Counted from the stretch's first letter, positions 1 to 10,617 are shown. The stretch: DNA of 56,726 nt from Desulfocapsa sp. (GCA_013792135.1 VMSP01000080.1:1-56726); one strand, 5' to 3'. The notes: generated by a model not told the origin, from the sequence alone. Program-made: numbers and translations.

Positions 1-64
1 CAAATGTGAGCAAGTGGAGCCCGAGCGGCGCCCTTAATGTCACCAAGGTTCGACTGGCTTATTA

Positions 65-1543
65 CTACAACGGCTTTGACGCATAGAAATGTAATCGGGA
101 GGGCTTTTCCTCAGGTCTCCTATTGACAACGCTACCAATATTTTTAGCTATCATGCCCTTCACAAGATCATGGGAGATCGCGGAAGAGATCGCCAGGAGC
201 AGACCAGCAGCAGTAGAGAGGGCGGCAGCAATACCACCGGCGGCCACCAGGGCAATGACCCAGTTAGGAAGCTTGGCAATTTCTGGGTTGGCAAGGACCA
301 TGATGTCGTTATCGACTTTGGTCACCTCATTGCCCTTCCAACCAAAACCAGCAAATTTGCTTTCCGCATGCTTCGCAGCAGCTGCATCCACCTTGGCCTG
401 AGCGGCTTCCACACCTAAATTGTCTTTCTGAGCCTTAACCAGATCAGCCTGAGCAGCGCTCAGACCGCTGTCACTGTAAAACTGAATCCTGCCATCACCA
501 TTCATGTCCTTAAAACCAAGCAGGCCGGTTTTTTCCCAATTTCTCATCCACTGGGGTCGCTCTTCCAGAACCAAATTTCCTTCCGGGGAACCAATCTCTC
601 CGGTTTGAACAGTATTCATCAGGTTCATGCGGGCCATTGCCCCAACCGCCGGGGCGGTGGTGTACAAAATGGCAATAAAAACCAGAGCCCAGCCGGCAGA
701 TGAACGGGCATCCTTAACCTTGGGCACGGTGAAAAAACGGGTGATAACATGAGGCAGACCAGCAGTTCCGATCATCAGGGACATGGTGAGCAGAAAGATA
801 TTCAGAGTACTGTCCTTCTGGGCGGTATAGGCGGAGAAGCCAAGATCCGTCACCACCTTATCAAGTTTATCAAGAAGAAAGACCCCATCGCTTCCGCTCA
901 AGGTCGAACCCAGCCCAAGCTGCGGGATAGGATTACCGGTAAGCTGAAGAGAGATGAAAACGGCAGGAACAGTATAAGCAAAAATCAGAACCACATACTG
1001 AGCGATCTGGGTATATGTTACACCCTTCATCCCGCCGAGAACTGCGTAAACAAAAACAATACCCATACCGATCATCAGACCGGTCTCAAAAGGAATCTCC
1101 ATGAAACGGGAGAAGGCCACGCCGATACCCTTCATCTGACCGATAACATAGGTCAGCGAGGCAACAATCAGACAGATGACGGCAACCAGACGGGCGGTCT
1201 GGGAATAGAAACGGTCACCGATAAATTCAGGGACCGTGAATTTACCGTACTTACGGAGATAAGGGGCCAGGAGCATGGCCAGAAGGCAGTAGCCGCCGGT
1301 CCATCCCATCAGGTAAGCAGAAGCATCATAACCGCCCATGGCCAGCATACCGGCCATTGAGATGAACGAGGCGGCAGACATCCAGTCGGCGCCTGTGGCC
1401 ATGCCGTTCAAAACGGGATGAATACCCTTGCCGGCCACGTAAAACTCGCCGGTATTTTTGGCACGGGATTTAAGGGCAATAAAGAGATAAAGGGCAAAAG
1501 TCGCCCCCACCACAAGATAAGTGGTCATCATTAAATTTGTCAT
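65..1543 (-). CDS. Sodium:solute symporter large subunit (acetate/solute permease type), C-terminally broken
   Basis: Inner-membrane sodium-coupled transporter of the SSS family, of the kind that works with a DUF4212 small subunit; acetate or another short carboxylate is the likely substrate because acetyl-CoA synthetase is nearby. About ten hydrophobic segments are visible, with the family's GADWMSAASFISMAG segment near residue 52 and a soluble insertion around residues 320-430. An AAGGAG site precedes the start by seven bases, and the start lies 12 bases after the small-subunit stop. The oddity is the end: after the conserved ISHDLVKG stretch (about residue 455) the reading frame becomes hydrophilic and stops at 492 residues, whereas relatives continue for roughly 80 more residues with several more helices. 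The gene is therefore truncated or frameshifted close to the window edge. Family call sure; substrate inferred. Confidence 0.85.
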   Translation of the reverse strand: MTNLMMTTYLVVGATFALYLFIALKSRAKNTGEFYVAGKGIHPVLNGMATGADWMSAASFISMAGMLAMGGYDASAYLMGWTGGYCLLAMLLAPYLRKYGKFTVPEFIGDRFYSQTARLVAVICLIVASLTYVIGQMKGIGVAFSRFMEIPFETGLMIGMGIVFVYAVLGGMKGVTYTQIAQYVVLIFAYTVPAVFISLQLTGNPIPQLGLGSTLSGSDGVFLLDKLDKVVTDLGFSAYTAQKDSTLNIFLLTMSLMIGTAGLPHVITRFFTVPKVKDARSSAGWALVFIAILYTTAPAVGAMARMNLMNTVQTGEIGSPEGNLVLEERPQWMRNWEKTGLLGFKDMNGDGRIQFYSDSGLSAAQADLVKAQKDNLGVEAAQAKVDAAAAKHAESKFAGFGWKGNEVTKVDNDIMVLANPEIAKLPNWVIALVAAGGIAAALSTAAGLLLAISSAISHDLVKGMIAKNIGSVVNRRPEEKPSRLHFYASKPL

Positions 1544-1555
1544 GTCCAGATCTCC

Positions 1556-1807
1556 TTACGCTTCTTCGACGTTGAATTTACGATCAAGCTGATTCATACG
1601 CCAGGCGTAGAAAAAAATCAGGACCACAAAGGTGTAGATGGAACCTTGCTGGGCAAACCAGAAGCCGAGTTGATAGCCGCCAAGACGAATAGCGTTCAAC
1701 TGGTTGACAAACAGGATGCCGCACCCGAATGAAACGAAAAACCAAACAATCAAGCATCCGATGACGAGCCGGATATTTGCCTGCCAGTACTTCTGAGCAT
1801 TATTCAT
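1556..1807 (-). CDS. DUF4212 sodium:solute symporter small subunit
   Basis: Small 83-residue membrane protein of the DUF4212 family, normally encoded directly before a large SSS-family permease and thought to be its partner subunit. Two hydrophobic helices are visible (about residues 13-35 and 49-68), separated by a short loop. The N-terminus has the family's YW-x-x-N-x-R pattern (residues 7-13) and the C-terminus the charged LDRKF stretch. An AAGGAGAG ribosome-binding site sits just before the ATG. It is the first gene of the two-gene symporter unit, with 12 bases between its stop and the permease start. Nothing in the sequence shows the substrate. Confidence 0.9.
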   Translation of the reverse strand: MNNAQKYWQANIRLVIGCLIVWFFVSFGCGILFVNQLNAIRLGGYQLGFWFAQQGSIYTFVVLIFFYAWRMNQLDRKFNVEEA

Positions 1808-1990
1808 ACCACTCTCCTTTTTTAATTTTTCTCTTGTGTAAAAAAATTAATTCCAATGATGCCGCACATGCAACGAAAGCCTATATACTAACCCCAATCA
1901 TTGGAGTCAACGGCTTTTCCCCTATTAATAAAACACTCCTCTTGAAAGTGCGTACGCTCTAAACTTGGTGACTTTCACTGAAAAAGTCTC

Positions 1991-3463
1991 TTACAGGATT
2001 GATTTCATCGACCCCATATACGAGCGAAGCTCCTCACCGATCATCTCCACACCGGTGAAACGGATCGCTTCGTTGACGGCAATAAGCTTGACGTTATCAA
2101 CACCGTTATCCTTTATGGAAAGGCCCTTACCGATGACATCACTGTCAATCTTCTTCATGAAGTCAGCGAGCAGAGGCACTGCCGCGTGCGCAAACAGATA
2201 ACAGCCATATTCCGCAGTATCAGAGATAACCACATTCATCTCATAGAGTTTTTTACGGGCAATAGTATTGGCAATAAGCGGCACTTCATGCAGGGACTCA
2301 TAATAGGCGGATTCTTCCTTGATGCCGGCAGCAACCATGGTGTCAAAGGCCAACTCCACTCCAGTCTTCACCATGGCGATCATAAGAATACCGTGATCAA
2401 AATATTCCTGTTCGGGGATGGCTGCCGTGGTAGAAGCCGCCTTTTCAAAAGCGCTCTTGGCTGTTGCCGCCCGCCATTTCAAAAGATTGACATCATCTTT
2501 GGCCCAATCCTTCATCATCGTCTTGGAAAAATGTCCGGACATGATATCATCCATATGTTTTTCAAAAAGAGGGCGCATAATAGTCTTCAACTCCTCAGAG
2601 AGGGTGAAGGCTATGATCTTGGCCGGATTGGTCAGACGATCCATCATATTGGTGATCCCGCCATGCTTCAGGGCCTCTGTAATGGTTTCCCAGCCATTCT
2701 GAATCAGCTTGGAAGCATATGAAGCCTCGATCCCTTTTTCGATCAACTTGTCGAAACAGAGCAGTGATCCAGCCTGGAGCATACCGCAGAGGATGGTCTG
2801 CTCGCCCATGAGATCAGACTTCACTTCAGCCACAAAAGAAGATTGCAGAACACCGGCACGATCTGCTCCAGTACCGCAGGCATAAGCCTTCGCCATGTCC
2901 CAGCCTTTTCCCTGCGGGTCATTTTCACGATGGACAGCTATCAGAGTTGGTACTCCGAAACCACGCTTGTACTCTTCCCGCACCTCGGTGCCGGGAGACT
3001 TGGGGGCCACCATGATAACCGTGAGATCCTCACGGATCTGCATCCCCTCTTCAACGATATTAAATCCGTGCGAATAAGAGAGACAGGCACCCTTCTTCAT
3101 CAAAGGCATGATGGCTGTAACCACCTTGGTGTGCTGTTTGTCGGGGGTCAGATTGATTACCAGATCAGCCTTGGGAATCAGTTTTTCAAAGGTGCCCACG
3201 GTAAAACCATTGGTACTGGCATTTTTGAAAGACTGCCGCTTCTCGCTGATGGCCGCTTCCCGCAAGGCATAGGAGATATCAAGTCCACTGTCCCTGAGGT
3301 TAAGCCCTTGATGCAACCCTTGAGCGCCACAGCCGACAATAACAATCTTTTTACCGAGCAAAGCCTCAACCCCATCAAACTCGGAAGAGTCCATGAATCG
3401 ACACTGCCCCAGTTCCTGAAGCTGCAGACGCAACGGCAGACTGTTGAAATAGTTTTTTTCCAT
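1991..3463 (-). CDS. ilvC: Ketol-acid reductoisomerase, long (class II) form
   Basis: Cytosolic enzyme that isomerises and reduces acetolactate or acetohydroxybutyrate to the dihydroxy acids of valine, leucine and isoleucine synthesis, using NADPH and magnesium. The N-terminal Rossmann motif [14 protein letters not shown] (about residues 42-55) and the acid-rich knotted C-terminal helical repeats (for example [20 protein letters not shown]) are clear. At 490 residues it is the duplicated-knot class II form best known from enterobacteria and plants, rather than the roughly 330-residue class I form found in most bacteria; it aligns closely with the E. coli protein from memory, starting with the NYFNSLPLR-type N-terminus. 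AAGGAG precedes the ATG. It stands alone, without ilvB or ilvN next to it, and has its own promoter-like sequence. Confidence 0.97.
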   Translation of the reverse strand: MEKNYFNSLPLRLQLQELGQCRFMDSSEFDGVEALLGKKIVIVGCGAQGLHQGLNLRDSGLDISYALREAAISEKRQSFKNASTNGFTVGTFEKLIPKADLVINLTPDKQHTKVVTAIMPLMKKGACLSYSHGFNIVEEGMQIREDLTVIMVAPKSPGTEVREEYKRGFGVPTLIAVHRENDPQGKGWDMAKAYACGTGADRAGVLQSSFVAEVKSDLMGEQTILCGMLQAGSLLCFDKLIEKGIEASYASKLIQNGWETITEALKHGGITNMMDRLTNPAKIIAFTLSEELKTIMRPLFEKHMDDIMSGHFSKTMMKDWAKDDVNLLKWRAATAKSAFEKAASTTAAIPEQEYFDHGILMIAMVKTGVELAFDTMVAAGIKEESAYYESLHEVPLIANTIARKKLYEMNVVISDTAEYGCYLFAHAAVPLLADFMKKIDSDVIGKGLSIKDNGVDNVKLIAVNEAIRFTGVEMIGEELRSYMGSMKSIL

Positions 3464-3565
3464 TATTTTCTCCTTATCTTTTTTAAAAGGTTATTTTCTT
3501 AACAAACGACCAGATGAACGAAGAGGGGGCACCTTAAGAAAAGGTGTCTTTTCAAAGCACCGTGT

Positions 3566-3593
3566 AGCATAGTCTTATTTTACATTGCGTCAA
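3566..3593 (-). promoter_or_regulatory. Possible sigma-70 promoter for ilvC
   Basis: Reading the minus strand, TTGACG (3588-3593) is followed after 16 bases by TATGCT (3566-3571), about 100 bases before the ilvC start. Between them and the gene lies a short hairpin of GACACCTT and AAGGTGCC around 3527-3552. The -10 matches consensus at four of six positions, so this is plausible but not certain. Confidence 0.45.
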
Positions 3594-3637
3594 GTGAAGT
3601 TATCAATGATTCCCAATAAAAAAAGATAATTTCACAC

Positions 3638-4354
3638 TCAATAGCGAAAGCTTCCCACACGTCCGGCCTGATAGATATCCTTCAAGGTCACAAGACCACC
3701 TTTCCTGAATTTCTTGAGGAAAAAAAGAAACAGATAGGCCGTCTGTATCGCATCCTCAAGGGCATCATGCGGTTTAAAAATGGGAAGATTGTACTCTTTA
3801 GCCAGATCCTCCAAGACATAACTGGCGGCATGATCGTCTTCTTGATGAAAATGACCCAGCAACACCCGGCGATAACCCTGAGCCATACGCATGGTATCAA
3901 TTCCAGGATTTGACAATGTTCCACCAAGAGCCTTACGGGCTGCCCTGTTCAAAAAACCCATATCAAGCCCTACACAATGGCCCACCACGAGACTGCTGCC
4001 CGTAAACTCTATAAAAGCAGGCAGCACCTCCTCTATAGAAGGTGCCTGGGCCAATTGTTGCGGGGTGATTCTGTGGATCAGGGTGGCCCGGGTATGTTCA
4101 ATATTCTCCGGCCTGACATACTGATGGAAAGTAGCCCCGAGATCAATCTGCAGATCTCTGATCAAGACCGCGCCAATGGAGATGATTTCATCCCGCTTCT
4201 GGTCTAACCCGGTCAGTTCGGTATCACAGACCACAAAGGTGTAGTCGGCAAGGGGCCTGGATTGATCAAAATTGGCAAACGCCTCCCGATTCTGCACAAT
4301 GAGCGGATGAGGCGGGGAGAACCACGAGCTGGGCTTCAGAAAATTCAACATCAT
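3638..4354 (-). CDS. DEDDh 3'-5' exonuclease, DnaQ-like
   Basis: Predicted cytosolic 3'-5' exonuclease of the DNA polymerase III epsilon superfamily. The three Exo motifs can be read: D44-T-E46 in VVCDTELTGLD, the HCVGLDMGFLNR segment (Exo II) and PHDALEDA (Exo III, with the histidine that makes it DEDDh). It has a short unrelated N-terminal extension of about 36 residues and no polymerase or helicase domain, so it is a stand-alone exonuclease rather than a replicative proofreading subunit for certain. It lies directly downstream of the cNMP/CBS/DUF294 protein in the same orientation. This exonuclease plus DUF294 pairing next to a DUF4212-type symporter and acs recurs in many bacteria, so a role in acetate or carbon signalling, perhaps nucleotide turnover, is possible. 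Nucleic acid substrate unknown. Confidence 0.85.
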   Translation of the reverse strand: MMLNFLKPSSWFSPPHPLIVQNREAFANFDQSRPLADYTFVVCDTELTGLDQKRDEIISIGAVLIRDLQIDLGATFHQYVRPENIEHTRATLIHRITPQQLAQAPSIEEVLPAFIEFTGSSLVVGHCVGLDMGFLNRAARKALGGTLSNPGIDTMRMAQGYRRVLLGHFHQEDDHAASYVLEDLAKEYNLPIFKPHDALEDAIQTAYLFLFFLKKFRKGGLVTLKDIYQAGRVGSFRY

Positions 4355-4547
4355 CGTCTCGCTAAATTGTTATTAAGAAGATGGCTAAGCCAAAAAGCGA
4401 GGCTCGCAGGTAGTCGAGCTTGCGAGACACCGAAACCTGAGGAATGCGGCGTACTGCTGGGTACACCACAATGACGAAGGATGTGCGCGCCCCGAAAGGA
4501 AGTGCCCTTGGGGTACAACGAAGTATTTGGACCTTTTGGCAACACCA
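4355..4547. other. Intergenic block with internal similarity, no gene supported
   Basis: This stretch between the exonuclease and DUF294 genes contains two partly similar segments on the minus strand (each starting CTTCGT, then TGT, TACCC and a TTCC-TTTCGG-like end) and an imperfect hairpin built from CTCGCA and TGCGAG around 4402-4425. Short open frames here have no recognisable content. It resembles a decayed repeat more than a gene. Confidence 0.35.
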
Positions 4548-6488
4548 TCACGACACCGGATACATCTGAGCCAACACACCATACAGCCTCTCAATGACCG
4601 CAAAGGCGTCTTTCAGCATCCTGCGCTCCAGGTCGGAGAGATTCGCAGGATCGATATGGTTGTCAGGTAATATTCCGGCCTCAATCTGCTTCAATTGATG
4701 AACCAGACGCTGTTGCATCTGAAGCTCATAGGCCTCGCTTGCCGCAGACCATAAATCCCCTTGAATATGTTCTCCCTCCATCAGGGCCTTCAGACGCGCC
4801 AGGGTATTGGTCTCTTTCACCCCAAATTTCAGGGCCAGCACCCGGGCAAAATTAACAAAAGGACTCAACCCTTGACGTTTAATATCCAGACGATTTTTAT
4901 GCTCCCCATTTTTTTCGACAATAAAATTCTTGAAAAAAGAAAGAGGAACTCGACTGTCCATACACTGACGAGCCATATGGAATAAAAAAAGCTCTTTCCC
5001 TACTATCCTCTTGTTTAAATGCGTGCGCAGATCTTCAGCAAGCCTCGTCTCTCCGAATCCAGCTCGAAAATCAAAAAAGATAGTGGAGTGAAGCAGCTCC
5101 TGGGGGTCAGGCGCTGCAATCCAGCGCTCAAAATATTGTTTCCACACGGAGAAAGGCTGACACCAGAGTGGATTAATGGCCATGATTTCACCGGGGCAGA
5201 GCGGATAGCCGCAGTTGACCAGATAATCAATAGCTTTGGCTGCAAAGTCCTTAAAATATGCCTCCGCCGCCTGCTTCTGGACCTCATCCACTGGATCGGC
5301 ATAGAGTATGGCATTGTCCTGATCGGTCTTGAAGGTCTGCTCACGACGCCCTTCACTGCCCAGCAGCAACCAGCAGTAAGGCAGGGGTGGCGGCCCCATT
5401 TCTTTTTCCAGCAGGGCCAACATCCTTCCTAATATATGATCGTTCAGGATGGCAATCATCTGGGTAATATTTCCGGCCTTGGCCCCCTCCCCGATCAGAT
5501 CCCGAATCACCTCGGGGATTTTCTGCGCCAGGGGATACAACGCGACGATCTGCTGCTGAGCACGGATCTCTTTGAATAAATAATAGGGAGAATGACCCTG
5601 CAGGAGCATGATATCATGGGAGGTGATCACCCCCACAATCCGACCTCCGCGCTCAACCGCCAGATGATGAATCCCGGTGGACATCATCTTCAGCAGTACG
5701 TCAAAACAAAGAGACTGCGAAAGTACGGTCTGCACCGGACTGCTCATGATAGTCGTAACCGGCTGACGGTAGTCCATTCCGGCGGCAACCACCTTGCTCC
5801 GCAGATCCCGGTCGGTGATAATGCCGACAATCTTTTCTTCATCGACCACATCATGAATCAGTAGACAACCCACCCGGAACTCGGACATAAGGGCGGCGGC
5901 CTCCTGAATCGTAGCCTTTTCCCCGACCTTACGCAAGCTCTTCACCAGATCACCGACCTTGATGGAGAAAAGATACAAGTCTTCATTGCTCCGCCGCGCC
6001 ACCTTATGATGCCGCAGCTCATTATAAGCGGTGGTAACAATTTTTTCTGAAAAACTCTTCAGATAATAATGGGCAAAGGCTGCCTGTTTTTCGATGAGAT
6101 CAAGGAAGATCTCCCGGGGCAGGAGAAAGCAAAAAGTATCCTCCACCGTCTCGATATTAAGATTGGCAGGAGTGCCGCGAATAATGGCCAAGGCCCCGAC
6201 ATAAGCGCCTTCCCCCCGAAAGTCCTTCAGGGTCACCTCGCCGTTGTCATCTTCAAGAAAGGCCTTGACCCCACCCCGCTGGATCAGATAGAGATGGGTC
6301 AACTCTGTGATGTCGGCGGTGAGCATCCTGGTGCCTTTGGGGAAAAAATCAATCCGGCAATGGCGGGCGATATCTCTCAGCGTATTGTCATCCAGAGTGT
6401 TAAAGGGCATGACCCCCTTGAAAAAAGAGATCGCCACATCAGGAGCAACCACATGGGCATCGGTTCCTTTAAAAATTGCCATTTTCAC
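4548..6488 (-). CDS. cNMP-binding / CBS pair / DUF294 nucleotidyltransferase-like signalling protein
   Basis: A 646-residue soluble regulatory protein. Domains in order: a cyclic-nucleotide-binding beta-roll at about residues 20-130 (FFPKGTRML, LIQRGGVKAF), a pair of CBS domains at about 170-300 (IVGIITDRDLRSKVV and IVGVITSHDIMLL), a DUF294 nucleotidyltransferase-like domain at about 330-480 (LLLGSEGRREQTFKTDQDNA, the GS-x-x-R...D-x-D pattern), and the DUF294 C-terminal helical domain to the end. Such proteins resemble GlnD-like uridylyltransferases and are thought to sense nucleotides; they commonly sit beside DUF4212-type symporters and acs. Here acs is upstream, separated by a terminator, and the exonuclease gene downstream. 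A role in controlling acetate uptake is inferred from context only. Confidence 0.88.
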   Translation of the reverse strand: MKMAIFKGTDAHVVAPDVAISFFKGVMPFNTLDDNTLRDIARHCRIDFFPKGTRMLTADITELTHLYLIQRGGVKAFLEDDNGEVTLKDFRGEGAYVGALAIIRGTPANLNIETVEDTFCFLLPREIFLDLIEKQAAFAHYYLKSFSEKIVTTAYNELRHHKVARRSNEDLYLFSIKVGDLVKSLRKVGEKATIQEAAALMSEFRVGCLLIHDVVDEEKIVGIITDRDLRSKVVAAGMDYRQPVTTIMSSPVQTVLSQSLCFDVLLKMMSTGIHHLAVERGGRIVGVITSHDIMLLQGHSPYYLFKEIRAQQQIVALYPLAQKIPEVIRDLIGEGAKAGNITQMIAILNDHILGRMLALLEKEMGPPPLPYCWLLLGSEGRREQTFKTDQDNAILYADPVDEVQKQAAEAYFKDFAAKAIDYLVNCGYPLCPGEIMAINPLWCQPFSVWKQYFERWIAAPDPQELLHSTIFFDFRAGFGETRLAEDLRTHLNKRIVGKELFLFHMARQCMDSRVPLSFFKNFIVEKNGEHKNRLDIKRQGLSPFVNFARVLALKFGVKETNTLARLKALMEGEHIQGDLWSAASEAYELQMQQRLVHQLKQIEAGILPDNHIDPANLSDLERRMLKDAFAVIERLYGVLAQMYPVS

Positions 6489-6560
6489 ACTCTCTCCGCA
6501 TCTCTGCCTCTCCGCGCCTGTGCGCGAAATAAGTCTTCATCCGATTTTCTTTATCCTGAA

Positions 6561-6599
6561 ACAAACAAGGCGGAGCTTCCTCTCTGGAAAACTCCGCCT
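6561..6599 (-). terminator. Rho-independent terminator after acs
   Basis: On the minus strand AGGCGGAG and CTCCGCCT form a stem, extended by TTCC/GGAA pairing, followed by the T-rich run TTGTTTGTTTC. It starts 38 bases after the acs stop and separates acs from the DUF294 gene. Confidence 0.75.
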
Positions 6600-6636
6600 C
6601 ACTTCATCGATTACCAGCAATCAGCCTTGAAAGGAT

Positions 6637-8628
6637 CTACTTTTTAGCCAAGGCCTTTTTGCCATTAATCAGATCTTCAACCACTGACGGATCAGCCAGG
6701 GTTGAGGTGTCACCAAAGTTTTCAAAATCATTGGCGGCGATCTTTCTCAAAACCCGACGCATGATTTTGCCACTACGGGTCTTAGGCAGACCCGGCGCAT
6801 ACTGGATCGCATCCGGCGAGGCAATAGGCCCGATCTCGGTGCGCACATGAGCCCGCAGTTCAACCAGCAGTTCCGGAGTCTGCTCGATATTGGATTTCAC
6901 GGTAACAAAGGCATAAATGGCCTGCCCCTTAATCGGATGCGGCATCCCGACAACTGCGGCCTCAGCAACTGCATGGTGAGCCACCAGGGCCGACTCGATC
7001 TCGGCAGTACCCAAACGGTGACCGGAGACGTTAATAACATCATCCAGACGTCCCATGATCCAGAAATAGCCATCCTCATCCCTGCGGGCCCCGTCTTCAG
7101 GGTCGTAAATATCCTCATAGCGGCTGAAATAAGCCTTCTTGAAGCGCTCAGGATTACCAAAGACACCGCGCAGCATGCCGGGCCAAGGTTTGCGGATAAC
7201 CAGATGCCCACCTTCATTAGGGCCGGCTTCATGCCCTTCTTCCGTATAGATGGCCGCATCAATACCGGGCAGAGGCAGGGTGGCGGAACCTGGTTTCAAA
7301 GGCGTGGCATAGGGAAGCGGCGAGATCATGATCCCGCCGGTCTCAGTCTGCCACCAGGTATCGACGATGGGCAGCTTGCCCTTGCCGATATTGGCATGAT
7401 ACCACATCCAGGCCTCAGGGTTGATCGGCTCACCAACGGAACCAAGGATCCGCAGGCTGGAAAGGTCATAGCGCTGAGTGGGTTCCTCGCCATCCCGCAT
7501 CAGGGCCCTGATCACCGTGGGGGCGGTATAGAAAATATTGACCTGGAACTTCTCCACAATCTTCCAGAAACGATCGGGACCAGGATAGGAAGGCACACCC
7601 TCAAACATCAGGGAGGTGGCACCCATGCCCAGAGGACCATAAAGGATATAGGAATGGCCGGTAACCCAGCCGATATCGGCGGTACACCAGTAGACATCAT
7701 TATCCTTCATGTCAAAGACCCACTGACAGGTATGCATGACATAGGTAAGATAACCGCCGGTGGTATGAACCACGCCCTTGGGTTTGCCGGTAGAACCGGA
7801 GGTGTAGAGGATAAAGAGGATATCCTCAGCATCCATGGATTCAGGCTCACAGGTACTGGATATATCGGCGGCAGTAACCTCATCGTGCCACCAAGTGTCA
7901 CGACCGTCCTGCATGTTGATCTCATTGCCGGCCCGCCGGACCACAATAACATCCTTGACGCTGTCACATTCCGCAACCGCAGCATCAGCATTTGGTTTCA
8001 GGGGAATCGTCTTGCCGGCACGAATCACGGCATCGGCGGTGATCAACACCTTGGCCTCACAATCCTGAACACGGCTCTTGAGGGCAATCGAAGAGAAACC
8101 GGCAAAGACCACAGAGTGCGTGGCGCCAATGCGGGCACAGGCCAGCAACGAGATGGCCAGCTCGGGAATCATGGGCAGATAGATAGCCACCCGGTCGCCC
8201 TTCTTTACCCCTTTTTTCCTGAGAACATTGGCCATGCGGCAGACTTCGGTATGCAACATCTGATAAGTATAGACCCGAACATCCTCTTCCGGTTCACCCT
8301 GCCAGATGATGGCAGCCTTGTTACGCCGTCCGTTGGTCAAATGGCGATCAAGACAGTTATAGGAAATATTCAACTTACCGCCCTGGAACCATTTGATCTC
8401 GGGCTTGTTGTAATCATACTCCAGGACCTTGTCCCATTTCCTGTCCCAGGTGACCAGCTCTTCGGCACGCTCCGCCCAGAAACCTTCCGGATCCTCCATA
8501 GAACGCTGATACGCAGCCTTATAGGCCTCCATGCTTCCTACATGGGCAGCATCCCGTCCTTCCTGTGGGGGCTCAAAGACACGACCTTCACTCAATAGAC
8601 TGGTAATCTTATCATCATCAACACTCAT
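6637..8628 (-). CDS. acs: Acetyl-CoA synthetase (AMP-forming)
   Basis: Converts acetate, ATP and CoA to acetyl-CoA, AMP and pyrophosphate through an acetyl-adenylate. The 663-residue length is usual. The adenylate-forming P-loop [15 protein letters not shown] lies near residue 270, the substrate-pocket stretch [14 protein letters not shown] near 315, and the C-terminal [11 protein letters not shown] motif holds the catalytic lysine that protein acetylases target in this family. A GAGGAG site precedes the ATG by about seven bases. With the symporter pair and the DUF294 protein it forms an acetate uptake and activation neighbourhood, suggesting acetate use, or scavenging of excreted acetate. 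A terminator follows it. Upstream it faces the CRISPR array's distal end across 576 bases. Confidence 0.97.
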   Translation of the reverse strand: MSVDDDKITSLLSEGRVFEPPQEGRDAAHVGSMEAYKAAYQRSMEDPEGFWAERAEELVTWDRKWDKVLEYDYNKPEIKWFQGGKLNISYNCLDRHLTNGRRNKAAIIWQGEPEEDVRVYTYQMLHTEVCRMANVLRKKGVKKGDRVAIYLPMIPELAISLLACARIGATHSVVFAGFSSIALKSRVQDCEAKVLITADAVIRAGKTIPLKPNADAAVAECDSVKDVIVVRRAGNEINMQDGRDTWWHDEVTAADISSTCEPESMDAEDILFILYTSGSTGKPKGVVHTTGGYLTYVMHTCQWVFDMKDNDVYWCTADIGWVTGHSYILYGPLGMGATSLMFEGVPSYPGPDRFWKIVEKFQVNIFYTAPTVIRALMRDGEEPTQRYDLSSLRILGSVGEPINPEAWMWYHANIGKGKLPIVDTWWQTETGGIMISPLPYATPLKPGSATLPLPGIDAAIYTEEGHEAGPNEGGHLVIRKPWPGMLRGVFGNPERFKKAYFSRYEDIYDPEDGARRDEDGYFWIMGRLDDVINVSGHRLGTAEIESALVAHHAVAEAAVVGMPHPIKGQAIYAFVTVKSNIEQTPELLVELRAHVRTEIGPIASPDAIQYAPGLPKTRSGKIMRRVLRKIAANDFENFGDTSTLADPSVVEDLINGKKALAKK

Positions 8629-8800
8629 TTCATGCTCCTCTATACTCTTGTTAAAAAGGTATCGCGACCCAGAAAGGCAGGTTATTTATCTCAAGATACA
8701 ATGTGATCCAAAATAAATGTCCGCCTTACGGGCAAACTTAACAATCAAAGATATTTAACATACCTTAAACCCTACCCACTTTTCAAATAAAAAAGAAAAT

Positions 8801-8947
8801 GCTTCTATACAATACTCAGCTAAATGTTCCTGGGAACCCCATAAATAGTGAACTCCCGCCTGTGTGGGAATGATATTAATTAAATGCTACGTCACTCTCA
8901 CATAGCCGGGAGTTCAGGAAGGTGATAGCTGAGTTTCCTATAGAGGC
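8801..8947. repeat. Long imperfect palindrome, MITE-like or structured RNA
   Basis: The outer 22 bases at each end match as an inverted repeat at 18 of 22 positions (sharing ACTCAGCTA / TAGCTGAGT). Inside, GAACTCCCG (8850-8858) pairs with CGGGAGTTC (8907-8915), and CTGTGTGGGA (8860-8869) with TCTCACATAG (8896-8905) allowing G-U pairs. The nested stems fit either a miniature inverted-repeat element or a folded transcript; no second copy was seen in this window. Confidence 0.55.
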
Positions 8948-9072
8948 ACGAAAAAGAATAATCATTTTCAGAAATCGTACTCATTCAGTGAAGCATTGTT
9001 ATCAGGTTCTTCACAATTTCGGCGAATAATCTTCTTATCTGCATTTCGAAGATAAGTCTAACTCTCAAAACA

Positions 9073-9093
9073 GAACAGGCTCTCAGCCCGTTC
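9073..9093 (-). terminator. Terminator-like hairpin beyond the CRISPR array
   Basis: On the minus strand GAACGGGCT, GAG, AGCCTGTTC form a stem with one internal mismatch, followed by TGTTTTG. It lies about 110 bases past the decayed last repeat, where the array transcript would be expected to end. It could also act on the plus strand. Confidence 0.5.
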
Positions 9094-9204
9094 TTGTTAC
9101 TTCTTTTCCTGAGGGTTGCTTCTGGAATATGATGACATCATCGCACAAGATCCAAAGACCAGCTCCATTAAATAATTTTCTTAAATATCAGAGACTAACA
9201 ACAG

Positions 9205-10427
<1,223 letters not shown>

Positions 10428-10617
10428 CGTACTGCAAAAAAACTTTATTATATCACTAACTAAAAACTACTTCACCGCGAAGAGATGGGTAATTCTTATC
10501 AAAGCTACATTCTCACGAAGAAAGTAAAAACTATACTACTACAAAAACAACATCTTAACTAATCTGCGAACATCTCAGAAAAACCATGTCCGCTTAGGGT
10601 TCGCGCACCTCCTTCTT
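10428..10617 (-). promoter_or_regulatory. CRISPR leader
   Basis: The 190 bases between the cas2 stop and the first repeat are AT-rich near the array (TTAGTTAGTGATATAATAAAG on the minus strand contains a -10-like TATAAT) and carry near cas2 the I-C-like element TGCGCGAACCCTAAGCG followed by GATGTTCGCA, an inverted GCGAAC/GTTCGC pair. Position and orientation fit a leader that promotes array transcription and new spacer insertion. Confidence 0.75.

Larger units (their letters stand above)
8629..9204. other. Intergenic region between acs and the CRISPR array
   Basis: No gene is supported in these 576 bases. They hold the upstream region of acs (minus strand, no clear promoter recognised), a long imperfect palindrome at 8801-8947, a small CTTATCT/AGATAAG hairpin near 9036-9058 and a terminator-like hairpin at 9073-9093. 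Confidence 0.6.

Noticed and set aside
65-67. Possible recoded stop at the end of the symporter frame
   Set aside because: The stop is TAG and not TGA, the residues before it already lack family similarity, and no structure supports recoding.
3-86. 27-codon plus-strand frame at the window start that could be the C-terminus of a gene (ending KVRLAYYYNGFDA)
   Set aside because: Too short to support, overlaps the broken symporter gene, and could be chance; mentioned only because it may mark a rearrangement.
4351-4603. Short minus-strand frames between the exonuclease and DUF294 genes
   Set aside because: No ribosome site or recognisable content, and they coincide with a repeat-like block.
6847-8598. 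A 583-codon open frame antisense to acs
   Set aside because: It is a shadow of a GC-biased, strongly conserved gene on the other strand and has no recognisable domain.
8629-8760. Sigma-54 promoter upstream of acs
   Set aside because: A TTGG-ATCACA-TTGT string looked suggestive but lacks the required GC at -12 with correct spacing from GG at -24.
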